Assembly (NCBI RefSeq): GCF_001562275.1 | Contig: NZ_CP014304.1 | Location: 5,208,001-5,272,000, forward strand | Direction: 5' to 3' | DNA: 64,000 nucleotides | Source of the DNA: Hymenobacter sp. PAMC 26628 | Lineage (GTDB): Bacteria > Bacteroidota > Bacteroidia > Cytophagales > Hymenobacteraceae | Part shown: positions 17,887 through 25,933 of the stretch, piece by piece | How the letters are laid out: each line of letters begins with the position of its first letter | Position numbering within the stretch: the first letter of the stretch is position 1 | The notes under the pieces: generated by a model | Seen by the model: only the letters and a program-made list of their open reading frames with translations | Databases searched by the model: none | What the model was told of the DNA's origin: nothing | Translations under genes and position numbers: made by a program

Positions 17887-18957
17887 CTAGCCGTTCATCA
17901 CCCGCTCCTGGCGCATCACCGACTCCAGGTGTACGGCTTCCATGTAGCGCTCCACGAAGTCTTCGGTGAGGCCTACTTGGGCCCCCTGGCGCTTACTGCG
18001 CTCCATGATTTCGTTGAGGCGGGCGGTTTGAAGGATGGTGATATCGTTTTCTTTCTTGTACTGGCCGATTTTTTCGGCCACGGCCATGCGGCGGCCCAGC
18101 AGCTGCATTACCTCGGCGTCGAGGTTGTTGATTTGCTCACGCAAGCCGGCCAATGCCGTCAGGAATTCCGCCTTGTCGGTGGTTTCGTGGCGCCACACCA
18201 GGTCGGTGATGAGCTGGCCGAGCACCTCGGGCGTAATTTGCTGCTTGGCGTCGCTCCAGGCGTTGTCGGGGTCGATGTGGCTCTCAATCATGGTCCCGTC
18301 GAAGTCCAGGTCCAGGGCCTGCTGGGCCACGGCAAACAGCGTGTCGCGCCGCCCGCAGATGTGGCTGGGGTCGTTGAGAATGGGCAGCTCGGGCATGCGG
18401 CGCTTCATCTCGATGGGCAGGTGCCACATCGGCGCGTTGCGGAAATCGGTATTGCCGTAGCTCGAAAAGCCGCGGTGAATCATGCCTACTTGCTTCAAAC
18501 CCGCCTTTTGCAGGCGCTCGATGGCGCCCACCCACAGCTCCAGCTCGGGGTGAATGGGGTTTTTTACCAGCACTGGAATGTCCACGCCGCGCAGGGCATT
18601 GGCAATTTCCTGCACCGAAAACGGGTTGCCGGTGGTGCGCGCGCCCACCCACACCAGGTCCACGCCGAAGGCCAGGCAATCCTCGACGTGCTTGGCGGTG
18701 GCCACTTCCACGGCCACGGGCAGGCCGGTCAGCTCGCTGGCTTTTTTCAGCCAGGGCAGGCCCTTGGCGCCCACGCCTTCGAAGCCGCCGGGCTTGGTGC
18801 GCGGCTTCCAGATGCCGGCGCGTAGGGCCTGCACTTTGCCGATGGCTGCTAGGCGCTGGCAGGTTTCAATGACCTGGTCTTCGGTTTCGGCCGAGCAGGG
18901 CCCCGAAATCAGGAACGGCTTGTCGTTGGGTTGGCGGTTGAAGAGCTTGTCGAACAT
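17887..18957 (-). CDS. Bifunctional DAHP synthase / chorismate mutase
   Basis: Two steps of aromatic amino-acid synthesis in one chain of 356 aa. Residues 1-265 form the DAHP synthase of the KDO8P-synthase-like type (LISGPCSAET, ALRAGIWKPRTKPGGFEGVG, LVKNPIHPELELWVGAIER, NDPSHICGRR). Residues 270-356 form an AroQ chorismate mutase (LREQINNLDAEVMQLLGRRM, IGQYKKENDITI). It is last in the operon pheA-aminotransferase-tyrA-this gene, 79 bp after tyrA. Fusing entry and branch enzymes suits joint control by phenylalanine or tyrosine, and the operon leader carries aromatic attenuators. Confidence 0.94.
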   Translation of the reverse strand: MFDKLFNRQPNDKPFLISGPCSAETEDQVIETCQRLAAIGKVQALRAGIWKPRTKPGGFEGVGAKGLPWLKKASELTGLPVAVEVATAKHVEDCLAFGVDLVWVGARTTGNPFSVQEIANALRGVDIPVLVKNPIHPELELWVGAIERLQKAGLKQVGMIHRGFSSYGNTDFRNAPMWHLPIEMKRRMPELPILNDPSHICGRRDTLFAVAQQALDLDFDGTMIESHIDPDNAWSDAKQQITPEVLGQLITDLVWRHETTDKAEFLTALAGLREQINNLDAEVMQLLGRRMAVAEKIGQYKKENDITILQTARLNEIMERSKRQGAQVGLTEDFVERYMEAVHLESVMRQERVMNG

Positions 18958-19036
18958 GGGTTTGAGGAGATGGATTGTTTGCGGAGGGAATAACTAGCCG
19001 CATTTGTGCCGGCTTGTACCTTTTATTACTAAATTA

Positions 19037-19882
19037 TTAGGGAATGGTCTTGCGGATGTGGTTGGCTTGGTGAATTTTGTCGGTCAGGCCGGCGTAATCT
19101 TCCTGGGCCAGCAAGTCGCGCAGGTGCTGGAGCTGGTGCAGGTGCTCGTCGAGCACGTCGAGCACGTTGGGCCGGTTCTGGCGGAAGATGGGCACCCACA
19201 TGGCCGCCGAGCTTTTGGCCAGCCGCACGGTGGAAGCAAAGCCGCCGCCGGCCAAGTCGAAGATGCGCTGCTCCTCCTTTTCTTTCTCCAACACGGTGAG
19301 GGCCAGGGCAAACGAGGTGATGTGCGAGATGTGCGACACGTAGGCTGTGTGCAAGTCGTGGGCTTGCGCGTCGAGGTAAAGCAAGCGCATGGGCAGGGCG
19401 CGAAACAGCTTTTCGACCAGCTGCAGCGCGTCGGCGTCGCTGTGATTGGTGTCGCAGAGTACCACCGTTTTGCCTTCGTAGAGGCCCAGCACGGCCGCTT
19501 CGGGGCCCGAATACTCGGTGCCCGCCATGGGGTGCGTGGCCACGAAGCGGCCGCGGCGCGGGTGCCCGGCCACGGCTGCCAGCAGCGTCGCCTTGGTCGA
19601 GCCCACGTCAATCACCGTTTGGTGGGGCCCCGTGGCGTCGAGGACCTGAGGCAGCACGGTTAGCATGGCGTCCATGGGCACGGCTACCACCACAAGGTCA
19701 GCGCGGCGCACGGCGGCGGGCAGGTCAGCTTCTACCTCGTCCACCAAACCCAGTTCCAGGGCCCGGCGCGCGTGCTCGGCGCTCTGCTCCACCCCGATGA
19801 GGTGCGCAGCCAGCCCGTGCTGCCGCAGGCTGAGCGCCAGCGAGCCGCCGATAAGTCCGAGGCCGATGATGGTAACGGTCAT
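19037..19882 (-). CDS. tyrA: Prephenate dehydrogenase
   Basis: 281 aa, NAD(P)-dependent oxidative decarboxylation of prephenate to 4-hydroxyphenylpyruvate. Begins MTVTIIGLGLIGGSLALSLR, the Rossmann glycine motif; upstream in-frame residues come from leader sequence. The catalytic-region motif THPMAGTEYSGP is at about residue 120. No ACT domain follows, so feedback control would have to come from elsewhere. Third gene of the aromatic operon, 95 bp after the aminotransferase. Confidence 0.93.
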   Translation of the reverse strand: MTVTIIGLGLIGGSLALSLRQHGLAAHLIGVEQSAEHARRALELGLVDEVEADLPAAVRRADLVVVAVPMDAMLTVLPQVLDATGPHQTVIDVGSTKATLLAAVAGHPRRGRFVATHPMAGTEYSGPEAAVLGLYEGKTVVLCDTNHSDADALQLVEKLFRALPMRLLYLDAQAHDLHTAYVSHISHITSFALALTVLEKEKEEQRIFDLAGGGFASTVRLAKSSAAMWVPIFRQNRPNVLDVLDEHLHQLQHLRDLLAQEDYAGLTDKIHQANHIRKTIP

Positions 19883-19935
19883 GATGAAAGGTGTGAGGAT
19901 AGGCGGGTTTGTGGGTAGGAAGTTTGCAATTAAGC

Positions 19936-20026
19936 GGCCATGCAGCGCGCAGCGAAGCACCTCTACTGCGGCAGTAATCAATTAACCAGCGGGAAAGATG
20001 CTTCGCTACGTTCCGCGTGACGGTCT
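19936..20026. repeat. Palindromic repeat R4, overlapping the aminotransferase 3' end
   Basis: Left part GCCATGCAGCGCGCAGCGAA, right part GATGCTTCGCTACGTTCCGC with GTGACGG. The aminotransferase reading frame enters it and stops inside, so the last 14 or so residues (RHAERSEASFPLVN) are repeat-encoded. Confidence 0.8.
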
Positions 20027-21189
20027 TTTTGCATTTCTATTACCCGCGCCAGGGCCTCGCGCAGCAGGGCTTCGGGCTGGCACAGGCTGGCGCGGATGTA
20101 ACCCAGCCCGTTGCTGCCGAAAATGCCGCCGGGCGTCAAAAATACCCGGGCTTTGGCCAGTACGGCGTCGCTCAGGGCATAGCCGTCGGCGTAGTGGGCG
20201 GGCACGGGGGCCCAAATGAACAGGCCCACCTGGCCCGGGGCCGGCGCGCAACCCAGGGTTTGCAGCAGTTCGATGACCAAGGTTCGGCGGGCGCGGTACG
20301 TCGCGTTTAGCTCCTGAAACCAGTCGTCGCCCAGCGCCAGGGCGGCCACGGCGGCCTGCTGCACGGGCAGGAACATGCCCGAATCCATGTTGCTTTTGAA
20401 GCGAAGCACGGCGGCTAGCAAGTCGGCGCGGCCCACCAGGGCGCCCACGCGCCAGCCGGCCAGGTTGTGCGACTTGCTGAGCGAGTTTAGCTCCAGGGCT
20501 ACGTCCTTCGCGCCGGGTACCGAGAGCAAGCTCGTGGGTGGCGTCTCGTTCAGCACGAAGCCGTAGGGGTTGTCGTGCACCAGCAGAATGTCGTGGGCGC
20601 GGGCAAATTCCACCAGCTCGGTGAGGAACGGTAGGCCGGCGGGCGTGCCGGTGGGCATGTGCGGGTAGTTGACCAGCATCATTTTTACGTTTGACAAGTC
20701 GGTGGCCGCCAGGGCCCCCAGGTCGGGCAGCCAGCCGGTGGCGGCGGTCAGGTCGTACTCGCGCACCTCCGCTCCACAGATTTCGGCCACGGCCCGGTAG
20801 GTCGGGTAGCCGGGGTTGGGGATGAGCACCGCGTCGCCGGCTTCTAAAAACGTCATCCCGATGTGCATCAGGCCTTCCTTCGAGCCCAGCAGCGGCAGGA
20901 TTTCGGTGGCCGGGTCGAGGGCCACGCCGTAGTGGCGCTGGTAAAACTCGGCCAGGGCCCCGCGCAAGGCCGGCGTGCCCTGGTAGCTCTGGTAGCCGTG
21001 GGCGTTGGGCAGTGCCGCCGTGGCCGCCAGCGCCGCCGTCACGCTCGGGTGCGGCGGCAAATCGGGGCTGCCGATGCCCAAGCTGATGATGTTGGCCCCC
21101 GCCGCGTTGAGGGCCGCCAGCTCGCGCAGCTTGCGCGAGAAGTAATATTCGCCGGTGTGGGCAAGGCGGCTGGCTACGGAGACGTTCAT
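19978..21189 (-). CDS. Class I/II PLP aminotransferase of the aromatic operon
   Basis: 403 aa, fold type I. Visible: NYPHMPTGTPA, DNPYGFVL, the PLP lysine in LNSLSKSHNLAGWRVG, and the C-terminal arginine region GLGYIRASLCQPEALL. By position between pheA and tyrA it most likely makes phenylalanine and tyrosine from phenylpyruvate and hydroxyphenylpyruvate; the sequence is also near the broader aspartate/alanine aminotransferase group. The last 14 residues after EMQKD are read from palindromic repeat R4 and are unlikely to be conserved. Repeat R5 separates it from pheA within the same transcript. Confidence 0.9.
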   Translation of the reverse strand: MNVSVASRLAHTGEYYFSRKLRELAALNAAGANIISLGIGSPDLPPHPSVTAALAATAALPNAHGYQSYQGTPALRGALAEFYQRHYGVALDPATEILPLLGSKEGLMHIGMTFLEAGDAVLIPNPGYPTYRAVAEICGAEVREYDLTAATGWLPDLGALAATDLSNVKMMLVNYPHMPTGTPAGLPFLTELVEFARAHDILLVHDNPYGFVLNETPPTSLLSVPGAKDVALELNSLSKSHNLAGWRVGALVGRADLLAAVLRFKSNMDSGMFLPVQQAAVAALALGDDWFQELNATYRARRTLVIELLQTLGCAPAPGQVGLFIWAPVPAHYADGYALSDAVLAKARVFLTPGGIFGSNGLGYIRASLCQPEALLREALARVIEMQKDRHAERSEASFPLVN

Positions 21190-21240
21190 ATTAATTCGGT
21201 TAATTGTTTATAGGTGATGAGCTGAATTAGGTAATTAATT

Positions 21241-21360
21241 AGGCCGTCATGCTCATCTGATGTCCGCGTAGTCAAAGCATCTCTATTACATTAGTAATTA
21301 ATCATTTAGTTAGCTAGGTAGATGCTTCGACTACGCGAACGTCAGATGAGCATGACGGCT
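21241..21360. repeat. Palindromic repeat R5 inside the aromatic operon
   Basis: Arms AGGCCGTCATGCTCATCTGA and GTCAGATGAGCATGACGGCT are complementary over nearly their full length; inner arms GTAGTCAAAGCATCT/AGATGCTTCGACTAC. One of the best preserved members. Its hairpin would form in the mRNA between pheA and the aminotransferase. Confidence 0.85.
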
Positions 21361-21385
21361 TTGCATAATTAAATGCTATCTGTAA

Positions 21386-22255
21386 TTAAATACTACCTGC
21401 CGACGCTTTATTCTCCGTCACCAATTCCCCGAATTCCATACTGCCACGCTGGTACGTGCCCAGCACGCGCAATTCCTCCGTTACGTGGGGCAACTCGTGC
21501 AAAAGCGTGGCCAGTTGGGCGGGGTTGTCAAATTCTACGTCGGCGTGGAAGCCGTAGTGCCAGGGCTGGCTGGGGCGCGGGCACGACTGCAACTTGCTCA
21601 GGTTGAAGCCGTGGGCGGCCACCAGCGTGAGCACCTGGGCCAGGCAGCCCGGCGCGTGCGAGGTGTAGAAATACAGCGAGGCCTTGTCGGGCGCGGTCAT
21701 GGGCTGGGCTTCCGGGGCCCGCTCCAGCACCAGAAAACGGGTGTAATTATGGGGATCGTCGTGGATGGCGGGGGCCAGCAATTGCAGGCCGAATGCGGCG
21801 GCCGCCTGGGCCCCCGCCACTACGGCCACGCCCGGCGTCTGGCGCTCGGCCAGCAGCTGGGCGCTGAGGCCGGTGTCTTCGGTTTCTACCAACTGCCAGT
21901 GGGGGTGCTGGGCCAGGAAATCGCCGCACTGGCGCAGGGCCATGGGGTGCGAGTGCACGGCTTGCACGTCGGCCAGCGTGGTGCCGGGCAAGGCCAGTAG
22001 GTGTTGGTGAATGGGCAAGTACACCTCGCCGGTAATGGTGAGGTCGGCCCGTTCCAGTAGCAAATAATTAGGTAGGATGCTGCCGGCCAACGAGTTTTCC
22101 ATGGCCATGAGGGCGGCGTCGGCGCGGCCGTCGGCTACCTGGGCCACCACTTCGCCGAAGGTGGCGCAGAAATTCAAGGCCGCGGCCGCCCCGAAGTACT
22201 GGCGGGCGGCTACTTGGTGGAAACTTCCCTGGAAACCCTGGATGGCAACGTGCAT
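21386..22255 (-). CDS. pheA: Prephenate dehydratase
   Basis: 289 aa, converts prephenate to phenylpyruvate. Starts at MHVAIQGFQGSFHQVAARQYFG; the frame is open upstream but that part is the attenuator hairpin. The dehydratase domain spans about residues 1-180 (MENSLAGSILPNYLLL, AVHSHPMALRQC). A C-terminal ACT domain (ASLYFYTSHAPGCLAQVLTL, LSKLQSCPRP) gives feedback inhibition by phenylalanine in this family. First gene of the aromatic operon, preceded by two leader peptides and terminators. Confidence 0.94.
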   Translation of the reverse strand: MHVAIQGFQGSFHQVAARQYFGAAAALNFCATFGEVVAQVADGRADAALMAMENSLAGSILPNYLLLERADLTITGEVYLPIHQHLLALPGTTLADVQAVHSHPMALRQCGDFLAQHPHWQLVETEDTGLSAQLLAERQTPGVAVVAGAQAAAAFGLQLLAPAIHDDPHNYTRFLVLERAPEAQPMTAPDKASLYFYTSHAPGCLAQVLTLVAAHGFNLSKLQSCPRPSQPWHYGFHADVEFDNPAQLATLLHELPHVTEELRVLGTYQRGSMEFGELVTENKASAGSI

Positions 22256-22280
22256 GGCAGTGGAGGCAAAAAACGACAAT

Positions 22281-22309
22281 AAAAAAGGCCGCCGGAAGTC
22301 CGGGGCCTT
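22281..22309 (-). terminator. Attenuator terminator T2 in the pheA leader
   Basis: On the minus strand: AAGGCCCCGGA, a very short loop, TCCGGCGGCCTT and a run of T. Eleven pairs with one bulge. It ends 26 nt before the pheA ATG, where a terminator only makes sense if it is conditional. Confidence 0.85.
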
Positions 22310-22336
22310 GCTTGGTTGGGGAGGTGTGCTTTTCAA

Positions 22337-22423
22337 TTAGCACCCGCAACGGCAGGCCCGGTTCTTCTTAAAAAAGAAGAAATAGCGGTAGCCGAAATAA
22401 TAAAAAGCGGGGGCGGTCAGCAT
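22337..22423 (-). CDS. Aromatic leader peptide L2 (28 aa)
   Basis: Short ORF, ATG to TAA, with ten Phe/Tyr residues packed in positions 7-18 (FYYFGYRYFFFF), then KKNRACRCGC. Such a run is the mark of ribosome-mediated attenuation by charged tRNA-Phe and tRNA-Tyr. A CCGGGCC stretch near codons 21-23 can pair with GGCCCCGG in the 5' arm of terminator T2, giving a competing antiterminator. It lies 81 nt upstream of pheA, same strand. Confidence 0.85.
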   Translation of the reverse strand: MLTAPAFYYFGYRYFFFFKKNRACRCGC

Positions 22424-22446
22424 CGGATTCAAAATAAACGGGCATT

Positions 22447-22478
22447 AAAAAAGCGCCTCCCGAAGAACGAGCGGCGCT
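22447..22478 (-). terminator. Attenuator terminator T1 in the pheA leader
   Basis: On the minus strand AGCGCC and GGCGCT form a GC-only-ended stem of six pairs, followed by six T. No minus-strand gene lies upstream other than the leader peptide at 22505-22558, so an ordinary gene-end terminator is not expected here. Confidence 0.75.
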
Positions 22479-22504
22479 AGCGGTGGGCTACACGGTGGCT
22501 CGTT

Positions 22505-22558
22505 CTACGCGGCGGCGTAGAAAGAATAAAAGCCAAAAAAGTAGCTGGTGCGGGGCAT
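22505..22558 (-). CDS. Aromatic leader peptide L1 (17 aa)
   Basis: ATG to TAG, MPRTSYFFGFYSFYAAA: seven of seventeen residues are Phe or Tyr. The bases over and just after its stop codon (GAACGAGC) can pair with GCTCGTTC inside the terminator region T1, an eight-base antiterminator that a ribosome stalled at the aromatic codons would leave free. It lies upstream of leader L2 on the same strand, so the two attenuators are in series. Confidence 0.8.
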   Translation of the reverse strand: MPRTSYFFGFYSFYAAA

Positions 22559-22695
22559 GCGGTGGCGGGTTTGCGGCGGCAAGTTCTCAGCGAATACTGG
22601 AATATCCTAGCAGATGAAGAAAAAATATTGCCCCTGGGGCCCCAACTAACTGGCGTTAGTACAGCTTTTTCCGTCAAATATTCTACTTTCGCTAC

Positions 22696-24801
22696 ATGAT
22701 AAAAGCACCTCTTCGCGCAGGTTTGGCGGCCGCGGCGCTGGCCCTGGCCGGCTGCGCCCGCAGCACCCCGGCCACCACCGCGGTGGCCCCGCCGGCCGCC
22801 AGCCCCACTACTGCCCCCGCCGCGCCCGACCCGAAAGGCGTGGGCCTCGACGTGGCCGACCTTGACCGCACGGTGGAAGCCTGCGACAATTTCTACCAGT
22901 TTTCGGGCGGCAACTGGCTGAAGAATAACCCGCTGCCCGACTACGCCTCGCGCTGGGGCCCCCGCAACCTGCTCGGCGAGCGCACCCAGAAACTGTTGCG
23001 CCAGATCTTGGAAGATGCGGCCGCCAACCGCGGCGCCGCCCCCGGCTCGAACGCCCAGAAGGTGGGCGACTTCTACGCCGCGGCCATGGACACGGCGGCC
23101 ATTGAGCGGGCCGGCCTGGGGCCCCTGCGGCCCGAGCTGGCCCGCATCGGGGCCCTGCGCGACCGGGCGCAGCTGCCCGCGCTCATCGCCCACGCGCACG
23201 AATTGCAGACGGGCGTATTTTTCCGCGGTGGGGTGCAGGTGGACGAGAAAAACACGACCCGCTACGTGGTGCAGCTGGACCAGGGCGGCCTCACGCTGCC
23301 CGACCGCGACTACTACTTCAAAGACGATGCGCGCACGGCCAAGGTGAAAGCCGCGTACCGCACGTATATGACGCAGGTGTTTGGCCTGTTGGGCGATAAG
23401 CCTGCCGAAGCTGCCCGCAACGCCGCCGCCGTGGAGCGCATCGAAACGCGCTTGGCCAAGGGCTCGCGTACCCGCGTGGAGCTGCGCGACCCGCAGGCTA
23501 ACTACAACCAAATGGCCCTGGCCGCCGCCCAAAAGCGCTACCCGGCCCTCGGCCCCACGCGCCTGCTGGCGGCCCAGCAATTGGGTAAGGCCCAAGAGGT
23601 AATTGTGGGCCAACCGGCGTTTTTCGATGAGCTGAACGCGGTGCTGAAAACCGAGCCGCTGGCCGACCTCAAGACCTATATGCGCTGGCACTTGGTGCGC
23701 TCGGTGGCCCCGGCGCTGCCCGCCGCCTACGCCGACGCGGCCTTCGCCTACAGCCAGGCCCTGACCGGCGCCAAGCAGCAGCCCGCCCGCTGGAAGCGCG
23801 TGCAAACCGCTACCGACCAGAACCTGGGCGAAGCCTTCGGGCAGCTGTACGTGGACCAGGCTTTCAGCCCCGCGGCCAAGCAAAAGGCCCTGGAAATGGT
23901 GAACAACGTGAAGGCCAGCATGGCCGAGCACATCCAAACCAACACCTGGATGAGCGCGCCCACCAAGGCCGAAGCCCTGAAAAAGCTGGGGGCCCTGCAC
24001 GTGAAAATCGGCTACCCCGACGTGTGGAAGGACTATTCGAAGCTCGCCATCAGCCGCGCTTCGTACGTGCAAAACCTGCTGGCCGCCCGCGCCTGGGACA
24101 GCCGCCAGGAGCTGGCCCACTTTGGGGGCCCCATCGACCGCAACGAGTGGGGCATGACGCCCTCCACCATCAACGCGTACTATAACCCGCCGCTGAACGA
24201 AATCGTGTTTCCGGCCGGCTACTTGCAGCCGCCGTTCTTCGACCCCAAGGCCGACGACGCGGTGAACTACGGGGCCATCGGCGGGGTGATGGGCCACGAA
24301 ATGACCCACGGCTTCGACGACGAGGGCCGCCAGTACGACGCCCAGGGCAACCTGCGCGACTGGTGGACGCCCGCCGACGCGGCCGAGTTCACGAAGCGCG
24401 CCGCCCTCGTGGGGCGCCAGTACGACGAATTTTCGCCCCTCGACTCGGTGCACGTGAACGGCAAGCTGACGATGGGCGAAAACCTGGCCGACTTCGCCGG
24501 TCTCACCGTCGTGTACGGGGCCCTGGAGAAGCAATTGCAGCAGCGCTACGGCGCGGGGCCCCGGCCCAACTTCGACGGCTTCACGCCCGAGCAGCGCTTT
24601 TTCCTGAGCTGGGCGCAGCTGCGGCGCTCCAACATCCGGCCCGAGGCCCTGCGCCAGCAAATCCTCACCGACCCGCATTCGCCCGACCAGTACCGCACCA
24701 TCGGGCCCATCATGAACATGCCGCAATTCCAGGCCGCTTTCGGCTGCAAGGAAGGCAGCAAAATGACGCGCACCACAGCCGACCGGGCCGTGATTTGGTA
24801 A
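22696..24801 (+). CDS. M13-family zinc metallopeptidase lipoprotein (PepO/neprilysin-like)
   Basis: 701 aa. Lipoprotein signal with lipobox LALAGC, cysteine at about residue 20, then a Pro/Ala/Thr linker. Peptidase_M13 N-domain (VEACDNFYQFSGGNWLKN) and C-domain with NAYYNPPLNEIVFPAGYLQPP, the zinc motif VMGHEMTHGFDDEG (HExxH), and GENLADFAGL, which supplies the third zinc ligand. Length is standard. Acts on short peptides outside the inner membrane. Divergent from the aromatic operon leader; a TACTTTCG sequence ends five bases before the start. Confidence 0.94.
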   Translation: MIKAPLRAGLAAAALALAGCARSTPATTAVAPPAASPTTAPAAPDPKGVGLDVADLDRTVEACDNFYQFSGGNWLKNNPLPDYASRWGPRNLLGERTQKLLRQILEDAAANRGAAPGSNAQKVGDFYAAAMDTAAIERAGLGPLRPELARIGALRDRAQLPALIAHAHELQTGVFFRGGVQVDEKNTTRYVVQLDQGGLTLPDRDYYFKDDARTAKVKAAYRTYMTQVFGLLGDKPAEAARNAAAVERIETRLAKGSRTRVELRDPQANYNQMALAAAQKRYPALGPTRLLAAQQLGKAQEVIVGQPAFFDELNAVLKTEPLADLKTYMRWHLVRSVAPALPAAYADAAFAYSQALTGAKQQPARWKRVQTATDQNLGEAFGQLYVDQAFSPAAKQKALEMVNNVKASMAEHIQTNTWMSAPTKAEALKKLGALHVKIGYPDVWKDYSKLAISRASYVQNLLAARAWDSRQELAHFGGPIDRNEWGMTPSTINAYYNPPLNEIVFPAGYLQPPFFDPKADDAVNYGAIGGVMGHEMTHGFDDEGRQYDAQGNLRDWWTPADAAEFTKRAALVGRQYDEFSPLDSVHVNGKLTMGENLADFAGLTVVYGALEKQLQQRYGAGPRPNFDGFTPEQRFFLSWAQLRRSNIRPEALRQQILTDPHSPDQYRTIGPIMNMPQFQAAFGCKEGSKMTRTTADRAVIW

Positions 24802-24838
24802 TTGTTTTTAATTAAAATCCCGCGAATAATAAATAGAC

Positions 24839-24952
24839 AAGGCCGTCGTACTAAGCCTGCCGAAGCAATTCTCCCCCTCGCCAATCAATTAAATTGTTTA
24901 GTGAGGGGGAGAGTTGCTTCGGCAGGCTCAGCACGAAGGCCTTACTGCTTCA
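24839..24952. repeat. Palindromic repeat R6
   Basis: AAGGCCGTCGTACTAAGCCT and AGGCTCAGCACGAAGGCCTT with inner arms GCCGAAGCAATTCTCCCCCTC/GAGGGGGAGAGTTGCTTCGGC. Lies between convergent M13 and pirin genes and may act as a terminator. Confidence 0.8.
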
Positions 24953-24989
24953 ATACAGCCTTATCTATTGCAGTTGCGGGGTTGCGTTG

Positions 24990-25853
24990 CTACCCATTCC
25001 AGGTGCCAAATTTGCCGAGTTGGTAGTCTTGGTAGGCTTGCTGGATTTCGGCCTCGGTGTTCATCACGAAAGGGCCGTAGGCCACTTTGGGCTCTTTGAG
25101 CGGCAGGGCGTGGCCGAGCAGCAGCACGCTGTCGGCGAGGGCCTCAATGGTCAGCCGGTCGCCGTCGTGGTTGAATTCCAGCAGCTGGCGGGCCTGGGTT
25201 TCGGTGCCGTTGGCGCGCAGTTGGCCGGCCACGGTGTAAAAAAAAATGGTGCGCGCCGCCGCGATGGGCAGCGTTATCCGGGCCCCCGCCGCCAAATCGA
25301 GCCAGGCCAGCTGCACGTCGGCCAGCGACGCGATGGGCCCCACGGTGCCGGCCCACTCGCCCGATACGGCGTGGATGGTGACGCCGGCGGTGGCCGTGAC
25401 CAGCGGAATTTCACTGGCTTGCAGGCCGGTGTAGCGCGGGTCGGTCATCTTGTACTGGGCCGGCAGGTTCACCCAGAGCTGCAAAATCTCCAGGGGTCCC
25501 CCGGTTTCCTTGAACTCATCCGACGATACTTCGGCGTGAATCAGCCCGGAGCCGGCCGTCATCCATTGGATGCCGCCGGCCGTAATCACGCTCTCGTGGC
25601 CGCTGCTGTCTTTGTGCAGAATGTCGCCCTTCAGGATGAACGTCACGGTTTCGAACCCGCGGTGCGGGTGCGGGCCGAAGGGCAGGCCCTGGTTATGAGG
25701 CCGGTACATCTGGGGCCCGTGGTGGTTGAGGAACAGAAAAGGGTCGACGTAATCGACCGAATCGGTGGGCAGGGCCCGGTAGGTCAGCAGACCGGCAATG
25801 GGCGCGTTGACGGCCCGGTGCTGCTGCCGAACGGTGCGGATAGATGGAATCAT
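24990..25853 (-). CDS. Pirin-family protein
   Basis: 287 aa, double cupin. Begins MIPSIRTVRQQHRAVNAP. Metal ligands are visible in GPHPHRGFETVTFILKGDILHKDSSGHE and GSGLIHAE. C-terminal pirin domain ends QDYQLGKFGTWNG. Bacterial pirins include quercetin dioxygenases and redox-sensing regulators; which applies here is unknown. The long upstream open frame overlaps the next gene and is not used. A strong GC hairpin (25873-25907) separates it from the oxidoreductase upstream. Confidence 0.9.
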   Translation of the reverse strand: MIPSIRTVRQQHRAVNAPIAGLLTYRALPTDSVDYVDPFLFLNHHGPQMYRPHNQGLPFGPHPHRGFETVTFILKGDILHKDSSGHESVITAGGIQWMTAGSGLIHAEVSSDEFKETGGPLEILQLWVNLPAQYKMTDPRYTGLQASEIPLVTATAGVTIHAVSGEWAGTVGPIASLADVQLAWLDLAAGARITLPIAAARTIFFYTVAGQLRANGTETQARQLLEFNHDGDRLTIEALADSVLLLGHALPLKEPKVAYGPFVMNTEAEIQQAYQDYQLGKFGTWNG

Positions 25854-25872
25854 ACCTGGAAGGGTAGAAAGG

Positions 25873-25907
25873 GCAACGGCGCGGGGCCTGGGGCCCCGCG
25901 CCGTTGC
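25873..25907. terminator. GC-rich hairpin between oxidoreductase and pirin genes
   Basis: GCAACGGCGCGGGGCC and its complement with almost no loop. No good T-run on the minus strand, so termination is uncertain. Confidence 0.5.
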
Positions 25908-25933
25908 CGCAGTGTGAGGGAAACGGGGCAAAG

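Noticed and set aside
22477..24726. 749-codon open frame on the minus strand
   Set aside because: It is antisense to the M13 peptidase gene. GC-rich codons leave the opposite frame open; the translation is Gly/Val/His-rich with no domain.
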